64,000 bases of DNA from Scheffersomyces stipitis CBS 6054 (Eukaryota; Ascomycota; Pichiomycetes; Serinales; Debaryomycetaceae). A model generated the notes under the pieces. The model made no database searches. It was given only the letters and a program-made list of their open reading frames with translations, and was not told the DNA's origin. The DNA lies in assembly GCF_000209165.1 (NCBI RefSeq), contig NC_009044.1, positions 558,001-622,000 on the forward strand. The letters are read 5' to 3'. Both the position numbers and the translations under genes were made by a program. Numbering within the stretch: the first letter of the stretch is position 1; each line of letters opens with the position of its first letter. Below are positions 21,170 to 30,144 of the stretch, piece by piece.

Positions 21170-21860
21170 GCAGAATGCTCAAACTAATCGTCTGTTTACC
21201 CAGAAGCCATCACCAGCAACTGCTAGCAGTTCACCTGTGCTACACAATAAACCTTCTCCACAGTCTACAACTGCAAAAAGAAAGAAGGAAACTACTGGTA
21301 AGCGAGGTAGAAAGGCAAGTGCAGCGGGACTCAGTGGAAGCACTCCAGCGATGAACCCAGCTAACACGCCTAGTTTACTCAAGAAAGAGTACACCACACC
21401 TCTTACGCCAGCTTCAGAACCAGCTAGTGACCCCAAGAGAAAACGAAAGAGCACAACTGGCAACACTGATTCGCCCAAGAAGCAAGCAACTGCCAAAACC
21501 ACGGCAACAGCAGCTTCTACGACCTCAGCGGTAGCAGAAGCCAAAAAGGAAAAGCCGATTAAGGAAGAAGAAGCCCCTGTTCCGGAGACCAAGAAGAAAG
21601 AAGAGTCGGAAATGCCTCCTCCTACATCTTTTTCGGATCCTCTTGGACAGTCCGACCAAATATTCTCTGTAGAGTTGCTTGGAAACGGTAGCACCGATTC
21701 ACAAAATTTCTTTGGCGCAAACGCCCAGGGCAACCAGGGTGGTATTGACGACATTGACTTTGATTTCGGTCAGTTCTTGGAGAGCAACGGCGATGGCATT
21801 AATGATGGCATCGGTGGCTTCAACTGGGGCAACGTGGATGCAATTGAAAACGGCGAGTAG
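19230..21860 (+). CDS. FLO8: LisH-domain transcription regulator Flo8
   Basis: An 876-residue Flo8 homologue. Flo8 acts downstream of cAMP/PKA and with Mss11 to activate flocculin and filamentation genes. A LisH motif lies at residues about 85-117 (KQLLNAYVYDFLVKSRLPNTARIFVNEA). The LUFS block VDAPQGFLFEWWQVFWDVF follows at about 179-197, a Flo8/Mss11-class signature. The middle is very Gln- and Asn-rich, including a pure CAG run. Basic KRKKETTGKRGRK and PKRKRK stretches probably serve as nuclear signals, and the acidic end DFDFGQFLESN...GGFNWGN matches the FNFINWEG end of yeast Flo8. Just before LUFS a CTG codon (19758-19760) falls where yeast Flo8 has Ser, in keeping with CTG-Ser decoding. 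Mss11 is the alternative but lacks this C terminus. It sits behind an unusually long upstream region. Confidence 0.9.
21126..21167 (+). repeat. Pure CAG(14) tract in FLO8
   Basis: Fourteen uninterrupted in-frame CAG codons at residues 633-646, followed by CCG. Other Gln runs in the gene mix CAA and CAG, so this tract stands out as slippage-prone. Confidence 0.97.
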
Positions 21861-22374
21861 CACTGAAACACACCACTTCTGAAGCTTTTCTTGCAACATG
21901 AATATCAGGAACATTTTCAGAAAAAGAAATCATGAATATCATGGATTCTTCATCTAAGAAAATTATATTATAGTTGAAAGCTTAAGAATTTACATTAAAG
22001 CTGGAGTTTAAGAAGCCACAAATATCCTGGAAACACTTCTTTAGAGATTGAAACATTTCTCAGATTATCAACATGACATTCTTCACTATTAGGGCTCATC
22101 CAGACTGTGTCAAATGCCTCTAATATTTTATTCTCATTGGTTTGTTTTATTTATTCCTTTATTCTTATTTCTCGACATATACCTCTTGAGAGTGACGTTT
22201 TCAGGTTCTTTATTTGTATTGTACTATTATTCGTTGTTATTGTCGGCTCATTAGTCTATATATACTATGCGATCTTCATATTAATAACATTCCTCGGACT
22301 TCGTTAACTATATGCCTGTAGTTTCTTCATCCTTCAGATTATAATGGGCTCTCAATAATAGTTCGCTCGATATT
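21861..22374. other. Convergent intergenic region FLO8 / ALG3
   Basis: 514 bp between the two 3' ends, AT-rich, with no recognised gene. Repeated ATGAATATCA occurs near 21899 and 21932. It should contain both polyadenylation regions. Confidence 0.45.
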
Positions 22375-23808
22375 CTATTCATTTTTCTTCTCATCATCAA
22401 CAACATTATTCTCTTCAAACCATACGGCTTCGTTTCTCCACGTTCCAACAAGAACCGAAGACAAAATGCCTACCAAAACTAGAGAGCTCGCTACCGTGGA
22501 TGGATATACGTTCCAGGTCCATTCATGTGCTCCCCACAACACCAAACAGACTATAAAGTTCCATCCGGTCAGATGCAACAAGAAAGGGAGTTGCCAACAG
22601 TACCACGATAAAAATTGGTAGTGAAGCGATCTAGAAAATAACACTCCAATAACATTTGTAGTCGCCAAGATCAACAAGATCAATTTTGGACCGACATTGT
22701 AGTCAATCAACTTATTGTTGGAACTGATAGTTGAAGAGGGCTTGAAAGCATCTTTGATTAACTGCCAGATGGATTTACCCGTCACCTTTGAGTTCAAGAA
22801 TCTCGTAAAGATGAAAAACAACAAAACTACAATATGTCCACCCATCAAGAGAATAGAGAATTTATCGCTCAAGAAAGTCTCTTCACCGATAAACCTCCAA
22901 TTCACGGTCCATTTGAACAAAAACTTTCTCCCGAAGTTGAACGCGTTGTTGATATAGTTCCATCTGATCTGGCTGGCTGCTTCATCATCAAACAATGGCA
23001 ACAAGAACTTCCATCCGACAAGAATTTGAACTAAAGGCACGATAGCAAGCACAATAGCAAACAATAAGATATTCTCACCCACCAAGAAGTAAGCAATTAT
23101 TACCACGGCAGGAAGATACAATAAGGCATTCATCTTAATGGAGATAGCAATACTGAACAAATCAGCACCTACAATAGCGAAAAGGAAGCTTATAAACGAG
23201 CTGGTAGAGTACCAGTACGATCCCTGTTGCAAGAAGACTGTAACACCAACCATAGCTGCTGTTGTGAAGCAATCGTTAAATAGTCTCAAAACGTAAATGG
23301 AATACAACCTCTTACTTCCTAGCAAAAGGAATAATACCCATGGCTTCGTAGTCGGACTCATTGTATAGGCTACACATACAAAAACAACTGTGGCAGTCAT
23401 CAAGTAGCCAAAAATAGACTGTCCAGTAGCAATATCGGCTCCACCATTGGTTTGAGAATATAACCATTGGTAGATCTGGACAAACCCAGCTGGGTACACT
23501 ATAGGTCCAGTATCACCCGATATTTCGGCGTAATCAATTTCACCCTGGTTGACCAACTGGATCTGTTGCATATAGGTGACAAAGTCGATTTCAGTGTATG
23601 GAACTTTGGTGATGATAACTTTTGTGATAATTGAAGTAAGGAGAATGATCACTGGTACCACGAATCTATTACCTAAAGGGTCAAAGATTATGAAGTGAAC
23701 TCCATTTACAATATCTCCAAGAACATTTTTCAAAGTTAATTCTGCTAATTGAGGAGCTTGGGTACTTTCTCCGTCGTTATTTGCCACCAGAGATTCTGGT
23801 TCCGACAT
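22375..23808 (-). CDS. ALG3: Dolichyl-P-Man alpha-1,3-mannosyltransferase Alg3
   Basis: A 477-residue multi-pass ER enzyme. It adds the first lumenal mannose, from dolichyl-phosphate mannose, to Man5GlcNAc2-PP-dolichol in N-glycan assembly (GT58). Family signatures are clear: KVPYTEIDFVTYMQQI, GDTGPIVYPAGFV, GSKRLYSIYVLRLFNDCFTT, SIKMNALLYLPA, and near the end GVLFSRSLHYQFLSWYCWQLPFLL. About ten membrane helices are visible. I chose the ATG at 23808 (MSEPESLV), which has A at -3. The frame also has an ATG at 23868, in a poorer context, that would add 20 basic residues. Yeast Alg3 is 458 residues and starts at an equivalent point. The 277-bp gap to NOP8, also on the minus strand, holds its promoter. 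A GGGTGCAAAA at 23900-23909 lies about 90 bp upstream. Confidence 0.95.
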   Translation of the reverse strand: MSEPESLVANNDGESTQAPQLAELTLKNVLGDIVNGVHFIIFDPLGNRFVVPVIILLTSIITKVIITKVPYTEIDFVTYMQQIQLVNQGEIDYAEISGDTGPIVYPAGFVQIYQWLYSQTNGGADIATGQSIFGYLMTATVVFVCVAYTMSPTTKPWVLFLLLGSKRLYSIYVLRLFNDCFTTAAMVGVTVFLQQGSYWYSTSSFISFLFAIVGADLFSIAISIKMNALLYLPAVVIIAYFLVGENILLFAIVLAIVPLVQILVGWKFLLPLFDDEAASQIRWNYINNAFNFGRKFLFKWTVNWRFIGEETFLSDKFSILLMGGHIVVLLFFIFTRFLNSKVTGKSIWQLIKDAFKPSSTISSNNKLIDYNVGPKLILLILATTNVIGVLFSRSLHYQFLSWYCWQLPFLLHLTGWNFIVCLVLWGAHEWTWNVYPSTVASSLVLVGILSSVLVGTWRNEAVWFEENNVVDDEKKNE

Positions 23809-24085
23809 TCTGGATTTTGATCGGAGAGATGTCCTGATAAGAATTGAATTTTTCACTTTCCATCTCATGGAAATAGTTTCGCACTAATTTTGTAGAACTG
23901 GGTGCAAAATTTATATCGCATACAATCCTGCTGGGTCAAGTGGGAATTTGAATACTGATCTTAATGCTGTATAGTTATTATTCTAATACTTATTCTGATG
24001 CTATACAAAATTCATGTTGATACCTTAAACATTAAAGGAATGCTATATTAATGCTATACTGACTCTATAATAATGCAATGTCTCC

Positions 24086-26083
24086 CTACACCGCAGGGAA
24101 CTTATTAGACTTCTTCTTAAACACTCTGAGAACATCTCTTCTTCTTCGCTTGCACTCTCTGGACAACTCACCTCTATTCTCCCAAAACCATTTTTCATAA
24201 GGTGATTCTTCTCCTTCCTTGGTAGCAACTACAACTTCGTCTTTCTCGCCTGGGAGCTTTATATGATCACCAATGGCTCCAATCTTGCTGATTTGAGACT
24301 GCGTCAGCAAGAATGGAGAATCCAAATGCGGCCAGAATAAACCGAACTTAGTCGATCTCTCTCTAACAGCATCTTCCTCTTGTTTGTTTCTAATTTGCTC
24401 AAGCAATGCCTGTTGCTGGTCTTCATCCATAGCTCTATCTTCATCTATATCATCGTCATTTTCATCAAGTGCCAACTTGAACCCAGAACCAGTTTCAATT
24501 ACTTCTTCAGTATTGCCTGGATTGAATAATGATCTCAATACTTCTGTATTATTTGTAGAAGACACAGAAGATTGTCCAAAAGTTGGAACGAATTCATCTT
24601 CTGAACTTTCTTCATCAGCTGGCTCAGAAGGTTTTTCAACTACTTCTTCTGGATCATCATCGAACTCAACAACACCACTCTCAGGCTCCTTGAAATCAGA
24701 CTTCACAATTTCAAACGCGTGTTCTTCGTTGTACTTTTCAACAATAGCTTCAGTAGAATACTGTTTGCCCAACCCGTCCAAGTCAAGTTCGTTGCCTTCG
24801 TCATCCTCATCATAGTAAACCTCTTCTTGAGGTCTCTCTATATTGCTAGTATAAGAAGTGATGATTGCATCAGCTTTGGAAATATCAACCTTATCTTCAG
24901 AATTATCAGATTCATCATGATCTTCAAGTCCCCCTTCAATTTCGTAATCGTAACGAATGACTTTTCTTCTTCCTTTCTTGTCAACAACAATATCTTCCTT
25001 ATCAATACCATGCGTATCTTCTTCTACTTCCATTGGCCTATCGAAATCAAATTTGTCGAACAACGATGCTAAAACAGACTTGTTTTTCATGGCTTCTTTG
25101 GTCAAATCTTCCTGCTCAGACATGTCTTCGTTATCATCTACATCTCTAATGCTATTGCCACCATAGGCTGCAGCTCCATCTCCATTGATACCACACTCCA
25201 CAGCACTTGGCCCACCAAGATAATTGTCGTTGATCTTGACCTTTCTCACTCTCTCTACAATGTGATCATCACCGCTCTTCCAAACTCCATTGGCATACTT
25301 CCATGTCAAATCTTTGACAGTTTTGTTCTTTTCTAAACCCCACAACTTGGTCTTGTAGCATTTGAACGTCTTGAGCTCTCCATTAACAAGAATTCTCAAC
25401 GTCTGCAGAAAAGTGTGATTCTTTCTCTTGGTGACCCTGTGTCTTCCAGGAATAAGTTCAGAGCCTCCTGCCGTATGCGAGTTTTCTTGTGTGTAAGGAT
25501 AGGATCTGCTCGAGGTCCAGGCTCCATAGGACTGTGTTCCTACAAGCGATTTAGATGGAGCTTTATTTTTGGTATTGCCTGAGATGTCATTATAGGTATG
25601 GGCTGAAATCAGATAGCCTTGTGCAGATTGGTTTGGAGCTGTGATGGTTCCAGAAGTAGTTAATAAAGCACCAGTTATTGAATTCACAGGGTACATAGTC
25701 TCAGCTTCCGAGATTCTCTTATCACGCGACTCTTTGATCTTGGCTCTCTTGAGTCTTTCCGACTTCTTTTCATCGTTTCTGGTGAGATCTTTAGCTAATC
25801 TGTCTTGGAACAGAACCTTCGCTATAGCCACTGTTAACTTCATCCCCATGAAAAGTACCCCGTTGAAAGCAGCTTTGAGCTTGTCATACGACAGAGGAGT
25901 TATTTTAAGTGTTATGTATCCGAAATAGTGATCCTGGAGCGGTTTGGTGAACAATTCTAATTCTTTCACTACTGTTCCAAACTTGGATAATCTGGTGGAA
26001 AGAGTGGTTTGATTCTCAAAGAGCTTCGGAGAAACATTTCCGATATGGATACGTAGATCCTTTTCCTCTTCGAGATCTGACAT
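24086..26083 (-). CDS. NOP8: Nucleolar 60S biogenesis factor Nop8
   Basis: A 665-residue nucleolar protein needed for early 60S ribosomal subunit assembly, associated in yeast with Nip7 and pre-60S particles. The N terminus (residues about 10-90, RIHIGNVSPKLF onward) is an RRM. The best family block is LKTFKCYKTKLWGLEKNKTVKDL with HIVER, matching yeast Nop8 nearly residue for residue. The acidic middle contains FDKFDFDRPM. FVPTFGQ...NTEVLRSLFNPG and the end FWPHLDSPFLLTQSQISKIGA plus a basic RECKRRRRD tail also match. Yeast Nop8 is 484 residues; the extra length is acidic low-complexity sequence. About 90-110 bp upstream are a PAC-like GATGAG (26173-26178) and an RRPE-like TGAAAAATTC (26182-26191), the usual pair for ribosome-biogenesis genes. 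Confidence 0.93.
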   Translation of the reverse strand: MSDLEEEKDLRIHIGNVSPKLFENQTTLSTRLSKFGTVVKELELFTKPLQDHYFGYITLKITPLSYDKLKAAFNGVLFMGMKLTVAIAKVLFQDRLAKDLTRNDEKKSERLKRAKIKESRDKRISEAETMYPVNSITGALLTTSGTITAPNQSAQGYLISAHTYNDISGNTKNKAPSKSLVGTQSYGAWTSSRSYPYTQENSHTAGGSELIPGRHRVTKRKNHTFLQTLRILVNGELKTFKCYKTKLWGLEKNKTVKDLTWKYANGVWKSGDDHIVERVRKVKINDNYLGGPSAVECGINGDGAAAYGGNSIRDVDDNEDMSEQEDLTKEAMKNKSVLASLFDKFDFDRPMEVEEDTHGIDKEDIVVDKKGRRKVIRYDYEIEGGLEDHDESDNSEDKVDISKADAIITSYTSNIERPQEEVYYDEDDEGNELDLDGLGKQYSTEAIVEKYNEEHAFEIVKSDFKEPESGVVEFDDDPEEVVEKPSEPADEESSEDEFVPTFGQSSVSSTNNTEVLRSLFNPGNTEEVIETGSGFKLALDENDDDIDEDRAMDEDQQQALLEQIRNKQEEDAVRERSTKFGLFWPHLDSPFLLTQSQISKIGAIGDHIKLPGEKDEVVVATKEGEESPYEKWFWENRGELSRECKRRRRDVLRVFKKKSNKFPAV

Positions 26084-26535
26084 GTTTATGTTCTAAGAAT
26101 TGGTGAAGACAGCTGTTCAAGGCAAGAATTAGTAGGCTCTAAGTTTGCAGAGTTGCACTTAATAAATCTTGGGATGAGCATTGAAAAATTCTGAGACTGC
26201 AGGATAAAATAGATGCTAAAAGTAAGAGAGTAAGCGAAGGGAACTGGCCAGAGAATTCATGCCCAGCAAAGGTGTAGTTATGAATTCAAAAAGTAGCAAA
26301 ATAGTAGCATACGGGTCCAGAGTAGATGAAGACAATACTTCCCTGAATTTGTTTTTTTTTGTTTCAAATTGTTCTTTCTGCCTGGTCTTTCTTGTTTGTA
26401 CTCGCAGACCTTAAGTATGTGTTCTGAAGTATGTAATCTACGCGATCTTAGTATGCATCTTAACTATGGTGTGAAAAATAGTATGGAGAACACCTTATCT
26501 TTCACTGACACCAGATTCAAATTGCTTCAACAAAG
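26084..26535. promoter_or_regulatory. Divergent promoter NOP8 / SMN-like gene
   Basis: 452 bp. GATGAG (PAC core) at 26173-26178 and TGAAAAATTC (RRPE-like) at 26182-26191 lie close to NOP8 and suggest ribosome-biogenesis control on that side. A T-rich run at about 26348-26360 lies on the other side. No gene recognised. Confidence 0.5.
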
Positions 26536-26988
26536 ATGCTGTTACGCCAGCTTGACAAAGACATAGCGAATGCGTGGAATCAATCGTATCAGTCTTATAG
26601 TGAGATCGGAAACCAGCCTGTCAACGAAGCAGACTTGGCACCAGAAATATCATCTGAGTCAGATGAACCTGGAGACGAAATTGTATTGAGAGTTTCGCCT
26701 GAAATCCCAGGGGTAGAAGAACTAATAAATAAAGCAGGCAACCGAGAGGAACTAGAGCAGGAAATCAAGAATGCCGTAATGAAGTTTTATTGGGATGGGT
26801 ACTATGCTGGCTTTGCTGCTAGCCGAAGAGAAAGAGTAAATGAAGAGGAATTCGAAGGTACAGTTGAAGAAAATGAAGAAATTGAAGATGATGAATATCA
26901 AGACACAAATGAATATGAAGAAAACGAGCATGGCAAAGAGGAAAATATAAAACGAAACGAGGACAATAAAGAAAACGAAGACATATAA
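26536..26988 (+). CDS. SMN-like (survival motor neuron) protein
   Basis: A 150-residue protein with the two hallmark parts of SMN and little else. Residues 4-24 (RQLDKDIANAWNQSYQSYSEI) resemble the SMN helix that binds Gemin2, as in fission yeast Smn1 (DDSELIDAWNDAYEEYK). Residues 80-96 (AVMKFYWDGYYAGFAAS) match the YG box, YxxGYxxG, which drives SMN self-association (fission yeast: AWYYAGYYTGLAEG). The third glycine position is Ser96. No Tudor domain lies between them, as in fission yeast, whose protein is 152 residues. A Glu/Asn-rich acidic tail of about 50 residues follows the YG box and is unusual, since SMN normally ends near it. The second codon is CTG, so residue 2 should be Ser. SMN with Gemin2 assembles Sm rings on snRNAs. 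Assignment rests on motif recognition in a short protein. Confidence 0.7.
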   Translation: MLLRQLDKDIANAWNQSYQSYSEIGNQPVNEADLAPEISSESDEPGDEIVLRVSPEIPGVEELINKAGNREELEQEIKNAVMKFYWDGYYAGFAASRRERVNEEEFEGTVEENEEIEDDEYQDTNEYEENEHGKEENIKRNEDNKENEDI

Positions 26989-27092
26989 GTGTATGTGAAC
27001 AAAAGAAGACTCTCCTAAGATCTCTGTACTATAGTGTAACAATATAATAGCAATAAATAACGTATATGTATAGCAAATATAGAATCGCAAGT

Positions 27093-27794
27093 TTAAGCAG
27101 TGGCAGCCCACAAGTCCTTCAAACCCATGACAGAGGTGATGATACCAGCCAAACCAATGTCTCCTTCGGTGAAGTGCAAGACATCCAATGTGTTCAAACA
27201 GATGAAGGCATCCAACAAGTCCCACACTAACTTTCTCTTAGCGGTGTAGAGCTTCTTTTCTCTGGCAGCCTGGTTTTCGGCAGAGATCTTTTCGTTAGAC
27301 TCATCTTCAGAGAAGTGAACCAAAGACTTGATGATGTGCAACGAGTTGACGATACCAGCAACCAAGCCGATGAACCAGAATCTGGAAGCCCATTTGCCGA
27401 CGTTAGGATAGTTCTTCTTGTCGATCAAACCCAACAACTTGAACCATACTACAGTGTCCAAGGTCAAGTAACCAGCGTAACCCAAGTTTCTGATCACGGT
27501 GGTAGCTTGCAACACTGGATCCAACAACTTGTTGTCGTACGTCTTAGCAGCAGTCTGCAAATGGTTGATAGGCTTGAAGAATCTCAATCCCTTTCTGATG
27601 AAGGTGAAGTGCGACTTCAAGTCCTTGAACAACAGGATGGTCTCAGCAGAGTAGCCCTTTCTGTAGGCATAGTAGGCTAAGAATCGAGATAAGTACGCAA
27701 GCAATCTGAACGACTTCTCTCTCTTGGGAGTGCTGTCCCAGAAGGTGACCAACTTGGTGAGCGTGGGATGGTAGATAAGAGTGTCGGCAACCAT
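27093..27794 (-). CDS. PEX11: Peroxisomal membrane protein Pex11
   Basis: A 233-residue peroxin that elongates peroxisomal membranes and drives proliferation, induced by fatty acids in yeasts. The start MVADTLIYHPTLTKLVTFWDST closely follows yeast Pex11 (MVCDTLVYHPSVTRFVKFLDG). FIRKGLRFFKPINHLQTAAKTYDNKLLDP is the conserved amphipathic helix that deforms membranes. The hydrophobic segment FWFIGLVAGIVNSLHII and the end VMGLKDLWAATA also match. Length equals the family norm (236). The gene converges with the SMN-like gene, with 104 bp between stops. CTG codons appear to be avoided, as expected for a well-expressed gene of this clade. Two CCTCGG motifs on its coding strand lie about 415-445 bp upstream (see 28209-28237). 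Confidence 0.97.
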   Translation of the reverse strand: MVADTLIYHPTLTKLVTFWDSTPKREKSFRLLAYLSRFLAYYAYRKGYSAETILLFKDLKSHFTFIRKGLRFFKPINHLQTAAKTYDNKLLDPVLQATTVIRNLGYAGYLTLDTVVWFKLLGLIDKKNYPNVGKWASRFWFIGLVAGIVNSLHIIKSLVHFSEDESNEKISAENQAAREKKLYTAKRKLVWDLLDAFICLNTLDVLHFTEGDIGLAGIITSVMGLKDLWAATA

Positions 27795-29274
27795 ATTGGG
27801 TGAGGTTAGAAGTTGTGTAGAAAAAGATGTAGAAACCGTGGAAAAAGTGTGTTTTCAATACTGAATTTATTTGTTCTCAGCCAGAGTCACAGTCTCGTCT
27901 ATAAAATCTGGGGCACCGCGATTCTTCACAAGATAACGAGGACAGAAGAACTCTAAAGGTAGGAAAAGAAACCAAAGAAGTGACAATACCAAAGGAGTCT
28001 ATCTGAGAATTCTGAAAGTCTGAGATTTGTATAAATTTGCGAATCCGTGAAATCCAATCTCTTCTTATAAACAAGACCACCACCACTATCTAAATCAGAT
28101 CTGGGCCAATAGCTGGTACTGGAACTGTCCCTATTTGCTAGCGTGCGGTTGGGGTACTTAATTTTTAGCGTGCAGCCAACGCTACTGAGGTGCGGCGGGC
28201 GTTCGGAACCGAGGGTTTCTTGAGAAAAGTGCCGAGGTGCGATTTTCATATGGTTTTTTTCACAGGAGAGAAACTGGGGTAGTAGAGAGAACAGGATATA
28301 GACTTGTTACTGGATTCCATGGGGGATCGTTCACCTTCTGCTAGTGGCTAGAGTGTTCTATATACCCAACTGTATATTGTATGCGGTGGCACGGTCCAGT
28401 TGATCCATCTTTTCCAGAGCTGGTGCTCTACAGTGTGAGATTCTATGGAGTGTACGAGAAGATTGAAAGAGATAGCCAGGTCCGGTGATACCGAATCCGA
28501 TTAGATTTTGATCTGTTTCGTATTTCCTTTTTCCGTGGTTCAGTATCGGAATTACGAACAATCTCTCGTCAAACCTGCTCTCATTCTAATCTATCTGTGT
28601 TTAGTTTTAACTTTTTCGTACTGCTATTCTCGTCATTTGCTGGGAATTTTAGTCTGTGCTGTTTTTGCTCACTCAAAATTTTGCACCCAAATGTTGCACC
28701 CTTCCATAGCATAAATGTAGCAAAGGACTAATCTCTGGGATATCTTATGCCGTCTTCGACCATAGTATGGATTCATGGATCTGTGGAATTGTAAAATCTT
28801 CAGAGAAGCAAATCAGATAATAAGTAGGTATAAACTAGTTCATCCAGCTCTTTCAATACAACAAAAGTATATACAACAGCAGAGTTATAGAGTATTCCCA
28901 GAGCCACCAGGTTGGTAATTCGAACATTGAACTTGGTCGTATACGTTCATATATAGATATCTCTATTCTTATGAATCTATGCTCTCGTGTAAAATCCTTT
29001 TGGAAATACGTTTTAAAAATGGAGTACTTTCCTTAGCTTACCCCTACATTCTTCAGACAGTTCCAAGTATTTTTTCAGCCTACTTTTTATGGCATGTTTT
29101 CTTATCGATATCGGAAGATCTATTTGCATCATCTTTTTCCACGTTTACATACTTTGGATTGCATCAGTTGATTTTTGAAGAGCCACATATATATTCGAGA
29201 TACCCTAACAATACCAAAACTCAATGTTTCGTTACAATTGACTTCAGTTTTCTCTCTTTTTGTCTCCTTCTAAA
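27795..29274. other. Divergent intergenic region PEX11 / AAR2-like gene
   Basis: 1.48 kb with no recognised gene. Near PEX11 it is pyrimidine-rich on the coding strand. Two CCGAGG (CCTCGG on the minus strand) lie at 28209-28214 and 28232-28237. A pair of TTGCACCC octamers lies at 28681-28688 and 28694-28701, 13 bp apart start to start. The right third is AT-rich and leads to the plus-strand gene at 29275. Confidence 0.45.
28209..28237 (-). promoter_or_regulatory. Paired CCTCGG motifs upstream of PEX11
   Basis: CCGAGG at 28209-28214 and 28232-28237, 23 bp apart, read as CCTCGG towards PEX11. CCTCGG is the core bound by the FarA/FarB/Ctf1 family of Zn2Cys6 activators of fatty-acid and peroxisome genes in filamentous fungi and Candida. 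Function here is inferred. Confidence 0.45.
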
Positions 29275-30069
29275 ATGCCAGATCCTAACCCTAGCTTGAT
29301 ATTCACATTCATCCCCAGCAGCTCGACCAATATCAAAATCGACACCAAGCCGCTCAATATAACGTATCCCAACTCTACCATTACATTGGAAGCCGGTCTT
29401 CATCTTTTGCAAATTGTTCTGGATAACAATGTCACCATAGCCTCGTTCTTAGAATGTCTACCTCACAAGAAGTACTCAATAAACAGAACTCTTAGTGGAG
29501 ATTACTATATCAAAGTAATAGATCCTAATTCACGACTAATGACCTTCTCCATTCCGTTTGAACCAGATGCGGAATGGGCGGAATTGACCTGCTACTTGGA
29601 TATAGACTATTTGTCGAATGTCACAGGCATTGGAACTTCGTCTTATGGCACTCAAATTTTCAAGTCAGATTCAAGTGGTGCAGAACTCGAGCAGAATCTC
29701 ATATATCCTCCAGTTTTGACTAAACAAGACTTTCTCAGACAACTTCAAATCTCCTTCCTTTTGTCAACAGCATTCAACAGTGAAAAGTCGTATAACTACT
29801 GGTCTGGATTGTTAGCAGGAGTGCCAGAGCTGCCGTACTTTGAACGCAATCGAGCGTTCGTGCTAAACTTTCTTGACTTGTTGACAATTCAAGTCAAAGT
29901 CGGAAATTCAAACCATAAGCAAATATTGCAAAACCTAGTAGCGCCATTATCAACAGTTTTTCAACCTCCAGAGTTGAACTACAAAAACACATGCTGTGGA
30001 ATACTTAAGTTGGATGGTGTAACTGCTGACAAGTGGGTGCAAATCCGGACGCTAATCTCAACAGACTAA
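29275..30069 (+). CDS. Probable AAR2-like U5 snRNP assembly factor
   Basis: A 264-residue protein from ATG 29275. The frame extends five codons upstream only to a TTG. The layout resembles Aar2, the chaperone that holds Prp8 in the immature U5 snRNP. The N-terminal half is beta-rich with a GLHLLQI turn, followed by WAELTCYLDIDYL, comparable to the W-x2-LT segment of yeast Aar2. The C-terminal half is helical: LRQLQISFLLSTAFNSEKSYNYWSGLLAGV then FLDLLTIQVKVG. This matches the Aar2 pattern of a LQxxF...W..L helix pair followed by a phi-xx-LxxQ helix. It is shorter than yeast Aar2 (355). Sequence identity looks low, so the call rests on spacing and a few residues; otherwise it is an unknown protein. 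It converges with the next gene, 75 bp between stops. Confidence 0.55.
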   Translation: MPDPNPSLIFTFIPSSSTNIKIDTKPLNITYPNSTITLEAGLHLLQIVLDNNVTIASFLECLPHKKYSINRTLSGDYYIKVIDPNSRLMTFSIPFEPDAEWAELTCYLDIDYLSNVTGIGTSSYGTQIFKSDSSGAELEQNLIYPPVLTKQDFLRQLQISFLLSTAFNSEKSYNYWSGLLAGVPELPYFERNRAFVLNFLDLLTIQVKVGNSNHKQILQNLVAPLSTVFQPPELNYKNTCCGILKLDGVTADKWVQIRTLISTD

Positions 30070-30144
30070 TCCTAGTGGATGTATTCGCATATGTACTATA
30101 GTCATTAATTCATTTCTATTTACAATTATATACATGGTATTGAC

